A stretch of DNA of 64,000 bases from Thermus caldilimi (GTDB taxonomy: Bacteria > Deinococcota > Deinococci > Deinococcales > Thermaceae), in contig NZ_CP038452.1 in the NCBI RefSeq assembly GCF_004684245.1, positions 1,660,796 to 1,724,795 of the forward strand. The letters are read 5' to 3'. Each line of letters begins with the position of its first letter. The first letter of the stretch is position 1. Made by a program: the position numbers and the translations under genes. The notes under the pieces were generated by a model. The model saw only the letters and a list, made by a program, of their open reading frames with translations, made no database searches and was not told the DNA's origin. Positions 8,386 through 16,790 of the stretch are shown one piece after another.

Positions 8386-9105
8386 CTATCGGGCCGACCC
8401 GGCCTCGAGGTCCCCGATGTGGATGGCCGCCACCCCGAAGGTGAGGAGTTCGTAGCGCACCTTGAAGCCTGCTTCCTCCATCATGGCCTTTAAGGTTTCC
8501 GGCGGGGGAAAGGCCTCCACGCTTTCCGGCAAGTAGCGGTAGGCCCCGAAGCTCCCCGAGACCACCCCCCCCAGGAAGGGGAGGAGCCGCTGGAAGTAAA
8601 CCCGGTAAACCAGGCCAAAGACCCCCCGGGGAGGCGGGGGAAACTCCAGGATGACCAGCCGCCCCCCCGGGGCCAGGACCCGGCGGAGCTCGAGAAGAGC
8701 CTTACGGTAGTCGGCGAAGTTACGAAAACCGAAGGCGATGGTGATGGCCTCAAAGCTTCCTTTGGGGAAAGGAAGGGACAGGGCATCGGCTTCCAGAAAC
8801 TCCACCGCGAGGCTCTGCGCAAGGGCTTTCCTGCGGGCGATCTCCAGCATGGGCGGGGCGAAGTCCGCCCCCACCACCTGAGCCGTGGGCGCCTTCCTCT
8901 TCAACATAAGGGCCAGATCCCCCGTGCCCGTGGCCAGGTCCAGAATGCGCCGGGGATTTTTTTCCAAAGCCAGGGCCACCGCCCGCCTGCGCCAGCGAAG
9001 ATCGGCGCCAAAGGAAAGAAGCCGGTTCAAAAGGTCGTAGCGGGGGGCGATCTCCGCAAACATGCGCCGCACCCGCTCGGCCTTTTCCCGGGGAGAAACC
9101 TCCAC
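8386..9105 (-). CDS. menG: Demethylmenaquinone methyltransferase MenG/UbiE
   Basis: A 239-aa class I SAM methyltransferase making menaquinone from demethylmenaquinone, the last step of the pathway. Motif I is LDLATGTGDLAL, and the family motif GFRNFADYRKAL is present. The start GTG 9105 is supported by TAGACT (9117-9112) ending 6 bases upstream, so it is leaderless. Menaquinone use fits the PDWY-type cytochrome b encoded near 27 kb. The gene ends 3 bp from the arsC stop, so the two are convergent. Confidence 0.93.
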   Translation of the reverse strand: MEVSPREKAERVRRMFAEIAPRYDLLNRLLSFGADLRWRRRAVALALEKNPRRILDLATGTGDLALMLKRKAPTAQVVGADFAPPMLEIARRKALAQSLAVEFLEADALSLPFPKGSFEAITIAFGFRNFADYRKALLELRRVLAPGGRLVILEFPPPPRGVFGLVYRVYFQRLLPFLGGVVSGSFGAYRYLPESVEAFPPPETLKAMMEEAGFKVRYELLTFGVAAIHIGDLEAGSAR

Positions 9106-9165
9106 GAAAGAAGTCTAGCACCGCCCGGGGCCGTAGACCCACGGGGCTAGGGTACAATCGTGGGC

Positions 9166-10998
9166 GTGTGGAAGGACCGTAAGCGCCTGGGAATCCTGGT
9201 GGCCTTGGGGGGAGGGGTTCTCCTCCTCCTCTGGTACCTGGCGCCCTGGGCGGTACCCCATCGCCTTTTTGGCGGCGAGGGCGTGCTTCTAAGCCCCTTC
9301 GGCCACCACTTGCCCCAAGGAACCCTGCCCCCGGGTTACCGGGATGGCTGGCTCCCTTGGGTCTTCTATCCCTCCTTGGCCTGGCTGGCCCTCACCCTGG
9401 TCCTGGCCTGGACTCCTAAGCCCGCCCGGAAGCTTTACCTCCTGGGGATCCTGGGCCTAGGCCTCTTCCTCCTCACCTACCTGCTCTTCCAAGCCAGCGT
9501 GGCCCAGGTGAACGCGGGTACGGAAAGGCCCATCCTCAGGCGGTACACCCTTGGGCTTGGCAGCTACGCCACCTTGGCCTATAGCCTCTACCTCCTCCTC
9601 CTGGCGCGGCTTTTCTCCCCTGGGGGGCTGGCCTTTCTGGTGCGCCGCCGGGGGGTGGTGGTGCCCCTTTTCTCCCTCCTCTTGGCCTCCTTGTTGGGCG
9701 GCGTCATCGTGGCGGTGATGAAGGGGGCACCGGGGGAAGCCCAGACCCTCAGGGAAGCCTGGATGTTGAAGCTGGACCTCATCACCTACACCTACCAGCT
9801 CCTCTATAGCCCCTTGGTCAACCCCTCAGGCTTCCTGCAAAGCCTCCTCCTGGCCACTCCCCTGATCTTCACCGGCTTGGCCGTGGCTTTAGGCTTCCGC
9901 GGGGGACTTTTCAACATCGGGGCCCCAGGGCAGCTCATCCTGGGGGCCATCGCCGCCATGCTGGTGGGCGTGTACCTGCCAGGGCCCAGGTGGCTGGTAC
10001 TGCCCCTCGCCATCCTGGCCGCCGCTTTGGCCGGGGGGCTATGGGGTGCCCTGCCCGGCTGGCTCAAGGCCCGCTTCGGGGCCCACGAGGTGATCAACAC
10101 CATCATGCTGAACTACATCGCCGCAAGCCTCTTCCTCTTCCTCATCTCCTCCAACGAGTACAAGTTCTTCGGCAACACCCTATACCTTCCCTTCAAGTAC
10201 CCCGGGTACGAGGCCCGGAGCTACGAGATCCGACCCGAGGCCCGCATCCCCCACTGGACCGAGCTGGTGGCCCCAGGGGGGGAGCTTTCCTTCGCCCTGC
10301 CCTTGGCCCTCCTCCTGGGCCTACTGGGCTACTTCCTCACCAGGAAAAGCCTGGGCCACCGGGTGCTCATGGGCCTCCTGGCCGGGGTGGTGGGGTACTG
10401 GGTGGGGGGGCTTCTTCCGGGGCCTGCGGTGAACTTCGGCCCCGACCTCACCTCGGTGCGGCTCAACGGGGCCTTCCTTTTGGCCCTTTTGGCCCTCCTC
10501 TTCTTCCACTTCTACGTCTTCCGCACCGTAGGGGGATACGAGCTCAGGGCCATGGGCCTGGCCCCCAAGGCGGCGGAGTACGGGGGGGTGCTGGCCGGAC
10601 GGAAGATGGTCCTCATCATGTTCCTGGCGGGGGCCTTGGCGGGCTTAGCCGCCACCCACTACGTGCTGGGCGGAGGGATTGACGAGTACCGCTTGAAGCA
10701 ATCCCTTCCCTACTCCGTGGGCTTTGACGGCATCGCCGTAGCCCTCATGGGCCAGAACACCCCCTTGGGGGTGGGCCTAGCCGCCTGGCTTTTCGGCATC
10801 CTCCTCACGGGCGGGTTGCAGGTGAACCTGCAGCTCGGTATCAGCCGGGAACTGGTGGCGGTGCTTCAGGCCTTGATCGTTCTCTTCATCGCCGCAGGGG
10901 GCTTTTTACCCCGCTACTTCACCGACCCCCTGCGGGCAGCCGAGGTGGAGCTTAGGGAAGAAAGCCGAAAGCGAGAGGAAAGGGAGGAGACCCCATGA
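9166..10998 (+). CDS. ABC transporter permease, BmpC/YufP family (nucleoside or sugar)
   Basis: A 610-aa inner-membrane permease. The C-terminal half resembles the branched-chain/ribose-type permease fold (GLFNIGAPGQLILGAIAA, GAHEVINTIMLNYIAASL, then GYELRAMGLAPKAAEYGG). The N-terminal 200 residues add extra membrane segments and loops, making it much longer than the usual ~350 aa. GTG 9166 is preferred over GTG 9160 because TACAAT (9153-9158) ends 7 bases before it. It overlaps the partner permease by 4 bp (ATGA). The usual ATPase and BMP-type lipoprotein are not in the window. Confidence 0.85.
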   Translation: MWKDRKRLGILVALGGGVLLLLWYLAPWAVPHRLFGGEGVLLSPFGHHLPQGTLPPGYRDGWLPWVFYPSLAWLALTLVLAWTPKPARKLYLLGILGLGLFLLTYLLFQASVAQVNAGTERPILRRYTLGLGSYATLAYSLYLLLLARLFSPGGLAFLVRRRGVVVPLFSLLLASLLGGVIVAVMKGAPGEAQTLREAWMLKLDLITYTYQLLYSPLVNPSGFLQSLLLATPLIFTGLAVALGFRGGLFNIGAPGQLILGAIAAMLVGVYLPGPRWLVLPLAILAAALAGGLWGALPGWLKARFGAHEVINTIMLNYIAASLFLFLISSNEYKFFGNTLYLPFKYPGYEARSYEIRPEARIPHWTELVAPGGELSFALPLALLLGLLGYFLTRKSLGHRVLMGLLAGVVGYWVGGLLPGPAVNFGPDLTSVRLNGAFLLALLALLFFHFYVFRTVGGYELRAMGLAPKAAEYGGVLAGRKMVLIMFLAGALAGLAATHYVLGGGIDEYRLKQSLPYSVGFDGIAVALMGQNTPLGVGLAAWLFGILLTGGLQVNLQLGISRELVAVLQALIVLFIAAGGFLPRYFTDPLRAAEVELREESRKREEREETP

Positions 10999-11918
10999 AC
11001 CTGGACGCTGCCTTTTGGATCGCCCTCTTCTTCTCCACCCTGCGCCAGACCACGCCCCTTTTGCTCACCGCCTTGGGGGGGATGTTCTCCGAAAGGAGCG
11101 GGGTGGTGAACATCGCCCTCGAGGGCATCATCCTCTTCGGAGCCCTCACCGCCGCGGTGGTGGTGGAAAGGGTGGAACACACCTTGGGCCCTGGCCCCCA
11201 TCCCTGGCTTCCCTGGCTTGGGGTCCTAAGCGCCATGCTGGTGGGAGGGCTGGTGGCCCTGGTGCATGCGGTGGTCTCCATCAAATACCGGGCGGACCAA
11301 ATCATCAGCGCCACCGCCATCAACCTCCTGGCTCTGGGGGCCCCCAGCCTGGTGCTCACCTACTTCTACGGCAACGCCACCAACTCCAAGGAGGTGGCAA
11401 ACCGCCTGCCCCTTTGGGGCCCCGAGGGTTTTGCCCTCTCCCCCTTGGTCTACCTGGCCTTCCTCTTGGTGCCCGTGGCCTGGTGGGTCCTCTTCAAGAC
11501 CCCCTTTGGCCTGCGGCTTAGGGCCGTGGGCGAGCATCCCGAAGCCGCCGACACCCTGGGGATCAACGTCTACCGCATGCGCTACGTGGGAGTGGTCCTC
11601 TCCGGGGTCTTGGCAGGCCTCGCCGGGGCCTACCTGGCCATCGGCTTCCTCAACCAGTTCGTGCGGGGCATGTCCGCGGGGATGGGGTTCATCTCCCTGG
11701 CGGCCATGATCTTCGGGAAGTGGCACCCCTTGGGCATCCTCTTCGCCACCTTGCTCTTCGGCTTCGCCAGCGCCCTAGCCATCCAGCTTCAGGGCACGGA
11801 GATCCTGCCCGCGGTCTTGGTGCAGGCCTTCCCCTATGTGGTCACCGTTCTGGTGCTGGCGGGCTTCATGGGCAAGAGCCGGCCCCCGGCGGCGGTGGGA
11901 AGGCCCTACGAGAAGTGA
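10995..11918 (+). CDS. ABC transporter permease, YufQ family
   Basis: A 307-aa second permease that forms a heterodimer with the preceding gene. Motifs typical of this family are GGMFSERSGVVNIALEGI near the N-terminus and LRAVGEHPEAADTLGINV. The start overlaps the upstream stop in ATGA, so translation is coupled. The last 13 bp overlap, on the opposite strand, the 3' end of a small convergent gene. The likely substrate is nucleosides or a related solute, inferred from family only. Confidence 0.88.
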   Translation: MNLDAAFWIALFFSTLRQTTPLLLTALGGMFSERSGVVNIALEGIILFGALTAAVVVERVEHTLGPGPHPWLPWLGVLSAMLVGGLVALVHAVVSIKYRADQIISATAINLLALGAPSLVLTYFYGNATNSKEVANRLPLWGPEGFALSPLVYLAFLLVPVAWWVLFKTPFGLRLRAVGEHPEAADTLGINVYRMRYVGVVLSGVLAGLAGAYLAIGFLNQFVRGMSAGMGFISLAAMIFGKWHPLGILFATLLFGFASALAIQLQGTEILPAVLVQAFPYVVTVLVLAGFMGKSRPPAAVGRPYEK

Positions 11919-12181
11919 AGGACCTTGACCCAGCGCCCCAGGCGGTAGCGGAGGGTGAGGGCGCTGCCGTCTTGAAAGCGGAGCTCCACCCGCCCCTTTC
12001 CCAAGGCGAAGCCCACCACCTCCTCCGCCCCCGGACCCTGGGCAAAGTGGGCGAAGCCGTCCGAGCGCAGGTAGAGGAAACCCTCCCCCCAAGGGGTGAG
12101 GAGGAAGATCTGGGCCTCGGTGCCCTGGCGGTTCAGTACCAGGCGGCGCACCTTCCGGGCGAAAACCTGGGCCCCGTTCAT
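11906..12181 (-). CDS. Hypothetical 91-aa protein after ricT
   Basis: I do not recognise this protein. It is beta-rich, basic at the N-terminus, and ends in a hydrophobic/basic strand (LRYRLGRWVKVLHFS). It starts 4 bp after the ricT stop on the same strand, so it is the last gene of the metallophosphoesterase-holB-ricT operon. Its 3' end overlaps the convergent permease gene by 13 bp. The coding frame is clean throughout. Confidence 0.6.
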   Translation of the reverse strand: MNGAQVFARKVRRLVLNRQGTEAQIFLLTPWGEGFLYLRSDGFAHFAQGPGAEEVVGFALGKGRVELRFQDGSALTLRYRLGRWVKVLHFS

Positions 12182-12185
12182 GCCC

Positions 12186-12953
12186 TCAGGCCAGTTCCTC
12201 CTTGGACACCTCCACCGCCTTCCCCTCCTCCAGGAGGAGTTCTATGGTCCCCTTCAAGGGGTTCACCTTCTGCACCTTGCCGCACACCCCCTCCTTGGTG
12301 CAGACCCGGGCATTCCTGCGGGGAAGCTCCGCCAAAAGCTCCTGGTACACGGGATGCTCGTAAGCCAGGCAGCAAAGGAGTCGGCCGCAAGGACCCGAGA
12401 TCTTCTCGGGGTTCAGGGGAAGCCCCTGGTCGCGGGCCAGCTTGATGGAAACCTGGGTGAAACCCTGGAGCCAGGTGGAGCAGCAAGACTCCATCCCGCA
12501 GGCGCCCAAGGTGCCCAGGTAGGCGGCCTCCTCCCGGGGGCCCTCGGCCAAAAACTCCACCCGGGCCCCGAAGCGCTCGGAAAGCTCCCGGGTAAAGCGC
12601 TTGAGGTTCACCCGCTCCTCCGCGGCGTAGTGCACGGAAAGGTGCCGGCCATCCAGGGTAAAGTCGCACCCCAGGACCTTGGCCCTCACCCCTTCTTCCT
12701 GAAGGCGGGCCCGCAGGTAAAAGGCCACCTCCTCGGCCCTGGCCCGGAGCCTCGAGGCCAGGTCCAGATCCTCCTTGGTGGCCAGGCGCACCACCTCCCC
12801 AGCCTCCTTCTCCTTGCGGGGTGAGGTGCGCACCTTGCCCACCTCCAGGCCCCGGCTGGTGCGCACCACCACATACGCCTCCAGGGGCGGGGGATCCCCC
12901 TGGAAGCGGAAGTAGCGCAGCACGGGGGTACGGAAGCGGACGCCCACGGTCAT
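12186..12953 (-). CDS. ricT: PSP1/RicT (YaaT) family protein
   Basis: A 255-aa PSP1-domain protein. In Bacillus, RicT (YaaT) joins RicA and RicF in a complex that stimulates mRNA processing. Here conserved cysteines are visible in GACGMESCCSTWLQGF and GPCGRLLCCLAYEHPVY, which suit an Fe-S site. The ATG at 12953 overlaps the holB stop (ATGA), replacing a much longer open frame that would run through holB. Adjacency to holB is the same as in Firmicutes. Confidence 0.88.
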   Translation of the reverse strand: MTVGVRFRTPVLRYFRFQGDPPPLEAYVVVRTSRGLEVGKVRTSPRKEKEAGEVVRLATKEDLDLASRLRARAEEVAFYLRARLQEEGVRAKVLGCDFTLDGRHLSVHYAAEERVNLKRFTRELSERFGARVEFLAEGPREEAAYLGTLGACGMESCCSTWLQGFTQVSIKLARDQGLPLNPEKISGPCGRLLCCLAYEHPVYQELLAELPRRNARVCTKEGVCGKVQKVNPLKGTIELLLEEGKAVEVSKEELA

Positions 12954-13759
12954 GTTTCCAAGTCTAAGGCCAATCGGGCCAGGACCAGGTCCGGGCTCAC
13001 ATACCCCTCCAGGGCCTCCCGGGCGGCCTCGAGGGCCAGAAGCGCCTGCGGACGGTGGCGGAAAGCGGCGTAAAGGGCGAAAATCCCCTCCTCGTCTGCG
13101 AAGAGCTCCTTCAGGAGGGCAAACCGCCGCCAGGAGGAGGCGCCACCCACCTCCCTGGCCTTCTCCATGCGGGCGCGAAAGGCAGCGGGGTCGGCCAGGG
13201 CCCTTAAAAGCCGGCCTGGAACCCCGCCGGCGTAGGCCAGGAGCTCCGGATCCTGGGTCAAGGGGTAAAGCCGCTCCTCGGGCACCGGGGCAAAGGCCAC
13301 CTCCAGGACCCGGCTGGCCAAGGTGGGAAGCAGGGTGGCGCGGCTTGGGGCGATGAGGACGACGCGCCCGTAGGAGGGGGGTTCCTCCAGAAGCTTCAAA
13401 AGGGCGTTGGCCGCCGCCTCGGTGAGGAGGTGAGCGGCATCCAGGACGGCCACCTTGACCCGCTCCCGGGGGTGGGTGGCGAACCAGCCGAAAAGGGGTT
13501 CCACCTCCTCGAGGCGGATCTCCATCCGCCCCTTCAAACCCCGCTCTGGGGGACCTATCTCCAGAAGGTCGGGGTGCTCCCCCCAGGCGGGGGGAGGAAA
13601 CCCCCGGTTCAGCCCCCAGGCGTACCAACGGGCCACCAGGCGCCTCCCCACCCCTTCCGGCCCCGAGAAGAGCAAGGTAGAGGTGCCAAGCCTAGGCAGG
13701 AGCCCCAGAACGGCCTCGTGGCCGATTATTCCCCAAGGGTTAGGCGGGTGTAGAGCCAC
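12950..13759 (-). CDS. holB: DNA polymerase III delta' subunit
   Basis: A 269-aa clamp-loader subunit of the AAA+ family. The P-loop is degenerate (GPEGVGRR, lysine replaced), as expected for a non-hydrolysing delta'. The stretch that holds the zinc cysteines in Escherichia coli delta' has none here, matching the Thermus protein. ANALLKLLEEPP and PSRATLLPTLASR are typical. The start GTG 13759 gives MALHPPNPWGIIGHE. It overlaps the 3' end of the metallophosphoesterase gene by 34 bp and ends in the ricT start, so it is tightly coupled in the operon. Confidence 0.92.
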   Translation of the reverse strand: MALHPPNPWGIIGHEAVLGLLPRLGTSTLLFSGPEGVGRRLVARWYAWGLNRGFPPPAWGEHPDLLEIGPPERGLKGRMEIRLEEVEPLFGWFATHPRERVKVAVLDAAHLLTEAAANALLKLLEEPPSYGRVVLIAPSRATLLPTLASRVLEVAFAPVPEERLYPLTQDPELLAYAGGVPGRLLRALADPAAFRARMEKAREVGGASSWRRFALLKELFADEEGIFALYAAFRHRPQALLALEAAREALEGYVSPDLVLARLALDLET

Positions 13760-14448
13760 GTGGGAAACCCCTCCTCCGCCAGGCGCTGGGCCACCGGGTC
13801 CAGGTTGTACCTCACCCGGGAAAAGGTGATCCCGTCCCCCTCCCAAACGGCAAAGGCCGCCCCGGGCACGTGGTCGCGGGGCTGGCCCACCGAACCCGGG
13901 TTGACCAGGACCCGCACCGTAGGGGGAAGGATCAGCTCACCCCCTTCGGCCAGGCGCTGGTAGCGCACCCAGGGGCGGGGTCCGGAAAGCTCCAGAAAGG
14001 CCCCAGCCAGATGGGTGTGCCCGTGGAAGGTGAGGCGGTGGTCCGTACAGGCGAAGGCCTGGCGGGCCAGCTCCAATCCATCCAGGTACTCCATGGGATC
14101 GCAGGGGCTGCCGTGGACCAGAAGCGCTCCCTCCACCTCCCTTTGCCAGGGCCAGGAGGAGAGGAAGTCCAGGTGCCTGGAGGACAACCGCTCTCGTTGC
14201 CAGGCCAGGATCTCCAAGATCACCCCCTCCTTCGGCAACCGGTCCAGGGCCAGAAGCCAGGCATCGTGGTTGCCCAAGACGCACTGGGCCTCCACCTCCA
14301 TGAGCCAGTCCAGCACCCGGTCCCCATCCGGATAGTAGCCCACCGCATCCCCCAGGAAGAGCACCCCATCAAAAGGGGGGGCTGCCTCGAGGACCGCCTG
14401 CAAGGCGGGCCAGTTGCCGTGGATATCGGAGAGGACCAGGTAGCGCAC
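13726..14448 (-). CDS. Metallophosphoesterase (YfcE-like)
   Basis: A 240-aa calcineurin-like phosphodiesterase. Metal-binding motifs are in the family order: D8-I-H10 (LSDIHGN), GDAVGY, GNHD and FHGHTH. The start GTG 14448 is chosen because TATCCT (14461-14456) ends 7 bases upstream, making it the leaderless first gene of the holB-ricT operon. The longer open frame upstream runs into the divergent gene. The natural substrate is unknown. Confidence 0.85.
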   Translation of the reverse strand: MRYLVLSDIHGNWPALQAVLEAAPPFDGVLFLGDAVGYYPDGDRVLDWLMEVEAQCVLGNHDAWLLALDRLPKEGVILEILAWQRERLSSRHLDFLSSWPWQREVEGALLVHGSPCDPMEYLDGLELARQAFACTDHRLTFHGHTHLAGAFLELSGPRPWVRYQRLAEGGELILPPTVRVLVNPGSVGQPRDHVPGAAFAVWEGDGITFSRVRYNLDPVAQRLAEEGFPTWLYTRLTLGE

Positions 14449-14454
14449 GGGGTT

Positions 14455-14461
14455 TAGGATA
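14455..14461. promoter_or_regulatory. Overlapping back-to-back -10 boxes
   Basis: The same 7 bp read TAGGAT on the plus strand (14455-14460) and TATCCT on the minus strand (14461-14456). The minus box is 7 bases from GTG 14448 and the plus box 11 bases from ATG 14472. Polymerase should be able to open only one direction at a time. Confidence 0.55.
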
Positions 14462-14471
14462 CCATGAGAAC

Positions 14472-15095
14472 ATGGCTTCCTCTTTGCTGGAACAGCTTTC
14501 CGCAGACCTCGAGGTCCTCTCAGGGCACCTCCGGGCAGGACTGGATGAGTTCGGCACCCTTTACTGCTACCTGGAAGGTGCCCGCGGAGGAAGGACCCAC
14601 CTCCTCCACGCCCCCTACGAGGAGGCCTTGGCCGTGCTCCAGGCCCTAAACGGCCTCTCTTTCCGGGGGCGGATCCTTCTGGCCCTGGATCCCTCGCCCC
14701 TCTCGCCCACCTTAGAGGGCCTTCCCCTGTCCGGACCCACCCGGGCACCCCTGGCCCACCTTTTGGAAAAAACCTGTCCCGACCGTCTCCTCTTAGCCTT
14801 TCCCGGGGAGGGCCTTGGCCAAAGCTTCCCGGGAGCCAAGGAAACTCCCAAGGGCTGGCAACCCCTGGATGCCGAGGAGGAACCCCTGGTCTTGCAGGTG
14901 GAGGCCCCCACGGGCCTCACCTACCAGGAGGTACGGGCCTACGAGCCCTGGGAAAGCCCCTCCCTTCCCCTTAACCTTCCCATAAGCCCGGGGCCTTATT
15001 GGGGAAGGGTGGGCTTAGCCTTAGGGGTTCCCACCTACGGGGTGGGTTTGGTAAGCTTACGGGCAAGCCTGGAGGCGCTTCTCAGCCTCTGGTAA
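14472..15095 (+). CDS. Hypothetical 207-aa protein
   Basis: I do not recognise this protein. It is soluble, with no signal peptide or membrane segment. It starts with an amphipathic helix (SSLLEQLSADLEVLSGHLR) followed by alternating beta and loop segments rich in proline and glycine. It is divergent from the metallophosphoesterase, sharing the -10 region. A small membrane protein follows after 13 bp with its own ribosome site, so the two are probably co-transcribed. Confidence 0.6.
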   Translation: MASSLLEQLSADLEVLSGHLRAGLDEFGTLYCYLEGARGGRTHLLHAPYEEALAVLQALNGLSFRGRILLALDPSPLSPTLEGLPLSGPTRAPLAHLLEKTCPDRLLLAFPGEGLGQSFPGAKETPKGWQPLDAEEEPLVLQVEAPTGLTYQEVRAYEPWESPSLPLNLPISPGPYWGRVGLALGVPTYGVGLVSLRASLEALLSLW

Positions 15096-15108
15096 CAGGA
15101 GGGAGAAT

Positions 15109-15309
15109 ATGGTGTACATCGCGCTGTTTGCCTTGGGAGCGGCCCTGGTTACCCTGCTCTTCTACCTGATCCTGAACCCCCGCGTGCTCACCACCGAGGG
15201 GGAGACCTTTGACCTGCGCTTTATCCTCTTCATGCTGATGCTCATCGTCCTGGCCGCCAGCACCGTGGCCCTGATGCTGACCCTGGGCAAGATGCACCAC
15301 CTGCTTTAA
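15109..15309 (+). CDS. Small two-helix membrane protein
   Basis: A 66-aa protein with two clear membrane segments (about residues 2-22 and 39-60) separated by a short polar loop containing EGETFDLR. GGAGGGAGA upstream is a good ribosome site. A hairpin with a T-rich tail follows at 15317-15351, so this is the last gene of the pair. Function unknown. Confidence 0.65.
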   Translation: MVYIALFALGAALVTLLFYLILNPRVLTTEGETFDLRFILFMLMLIVLAASTVALMLTLGKMHHLL

Positions 15310-15316
15310 ATCCCAA

Positions 15317-15351
15317 GCCTTCCTTTGGCCGGAGGGCGCCTTTTGTGTTTT
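15317..15351 (+). terminator. Hairpin and T-rich tail
   Basis: GCCTTCC pairs with GGAGGGC (one G-T wobble) around a 7-base loop. It is followed after three bases by TTTTGTGTTTT. It ends the plus-strand pair and lies just beyond the stop of the convergent minus-strand gene. Confidence 0.55.
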
Positions 15352-15365
15352 GCGGGTTTCCCACC

Positions 15366-15785
15366 TCAGGAAGCCCGGCTTGTTTCCTTTTCGGAAAGCT
15401 CCTTGCGAAGATAGACCAGGTCCTTTTCCAGGACCTTGCGGGTGGCCTCGAGGACCGGAGCCAACTCGGGCGGGAACTCCCAGGCCAGGTGGCCTATGCA
15501 CACCAAAAGCCCTTCCACCATGGCCTTCTCCTGCTCCCGCCTGCGCTTGCCCCCCCGCAGGGCACTGTAGGCCAGGTGCTCCAGCCGCCGCACCACGCAC
15601 ACCCTGGGCTCACCCCCTACCCCGGCGCAGGGCAGGCCCTTCGCCCCGCTACAGGTGGCATAGGCCTGGGGGTAAAGAGGGGCCAGCTCAGGGTGCCCTA
15701 AAAGGGCAGGCCCCAAGGGTCCCGCATGGGCCGCGGCCAGGCGTAGGTAGGCGGCGTGGCGGGCGCGGCGAGTTTCCACCTCCAT
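15366..15785 (-). CDS. Hypothetical helical protein, 139 aa
   Basis: I do not recognise this protein. It is mainly helical, with several cysteines (ATCSGAKGLPC, then RVCVV and LLVCIG) and a basic stretch GGKRRREQEKA. The start ATG 15785 is backed by TAAGAT (15797-15792) ending 6 bases upstream, so it has its own leaderless promoter just after the preceding minus-strand gene. The cysteines could bind metal, but no known motif is visible. Confidence 0.6.
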   Translation of the reverse strand: MEVETRRARHAAYLRLAAAHAGPLGPALLGHPELAPLYPQAYATCSGAKGLPCAGVGGEPRVCVVRRLEHLAYSALRGGKRRREQEKAMVEGLLVCIGHLAWEFPPELAPVLEATRKVLEKDLVYLRKELSEKETSRAS

Positions 15786-15830
15786 GGTTCCATCTTAGAC
15801 AAGGGCCACCGGGACAAATGCCCCAAAGGG

Positions 15831-16790
15831 CTAGGAAAGCCGGAAAGGGCTCCTCAGCCCGGCCAAGGCGATGGTTCTGGCCTCCTCCGGGGCCCAGGAG
15901 AGGGCCAGGACCCCTCGGTAGGCCCTCAGGGCCCTTTCCCGCTCCCCCGCCAGGTCCAGAAGCTGGCCAAAGCGGGCCAGCACGTAGCCCGGCAGGTAGC
16001 CGGGGTGCTGGAAGTCCATGCGGAACACCTCCTCCATGAGGCTTAAGGCCTCCTGCCACTGCCCGGCCGCCAGGTAGATCTGGGCCGCCAGGTACAGGGC
16101 CTCGGGATCCCCTATCTGGAAGAGCCCCTCCAAGAGCCCCGCCCAGTCATCCTCCTCCTTAAGCTGCCAGGCCCGGTCCAAAAGGGCCCTCTGGCGTTCC
16201 TTCTCCGTGGGCTCATGGGCCATGGGCAAGGCCTCGGGAAAGCTCTTGGCCAGAAGGAGGTAGTCCAGAAGCTCCGCCACCACCACCCCTTCCCGGCCCC
16301 TCAGGGCCTCCGCCACCCTTTCCATGCGGCGGGCCCGGAATCCCGTGGCCGGACCTTCCCCGAAGGTCCGGGCGTACCCCTCGTAGATTTGGCCCAAATG
16401 GTCTAGAAAGGCCTGCGAGCCCAGGACCTCCGGGGTAAGGGGAGCCTCGAGGAGCTGCAAAAGCTCCTGGTCAAAAGCGTGCATCCGCTCCAGGTGGGGT
16501 TTCCCCAGGGGGTGCTGGGCCAGGGCCTGACGGAAGGCCTCGGCCTCCTCCCTTAGATGGGCCTCCTCGTCCAGGGGCACCACGGGAATGCCCTGGGCCT
16601 CTGCCCAGGGAAGCAGGTGAAAGAGAAGGGGATCCTCCTCCCGCCAAAGCCCTTCCCGCAGGCTTTCCCCCGAGTGGGAGGCCAGGTAGAGGACGGAGGC
16701 ACTGGCCTTTTCCAAAAGGGCCAGCACCGTGGCGGCGTTGTAGCGTGGATGCAGGATGTGGAAGGGCCCAAGGGAAGGAAGAAGCAACAT
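15831..16790 (-). CDS. Hypothetical 319-aa protein with C-terminal TPR-like helices
   Basis: Not assigned to a family I can name. The N-terminal ~200 residues are mixed alpha/beta, starting with MLLLPSLGPFHILHPR. The C-terminal ~110 residues look like paired helices of TPR type (EALYLAAQIYLAAGQWQEAL, ERALRAYRGVLAL). The start ATG 16790 is chosen because TAAGAT (16803-16798) ends 7 bases upstream. If the divergent MFS gene starts at ATG 16756, the 5' ends overlap by 35 bp. Confidence 0.6.
   Translation of the reverse strand: MLLLPSLGPFHILHPRYNAATVLALLEKASASVLYLASHSGESLREGLWREEDPLLFHLLPWAEAQGIPVVPLDEEAHLREEAEAFRQALAQHPLGKPHLERMHAFDQELLQLLEAPLTPEVLGSQAFLDHLGQIYEGYARTFGEGPATGFRARRMERVAEALRGREGVVVAELLDYLLLAKSFPEALPMAHEPTEKERQRALLDRAWQLKEEDDWAGLLEGLFQIGDPEALYLAAQIYLAAGQWQEALSLMEEVFRMDFQHPGYLPGYVLARFGQLLDLAGERERALRAYRGVLALSWAPEEARTIALAGLRSPFRLS

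Noticed and set aside
12954-13628. N-terminal extension of ricT through holB
   Set aside because: The frame is open only by GC bias. ATG 12953 overlapping the holB stop is the natural start.
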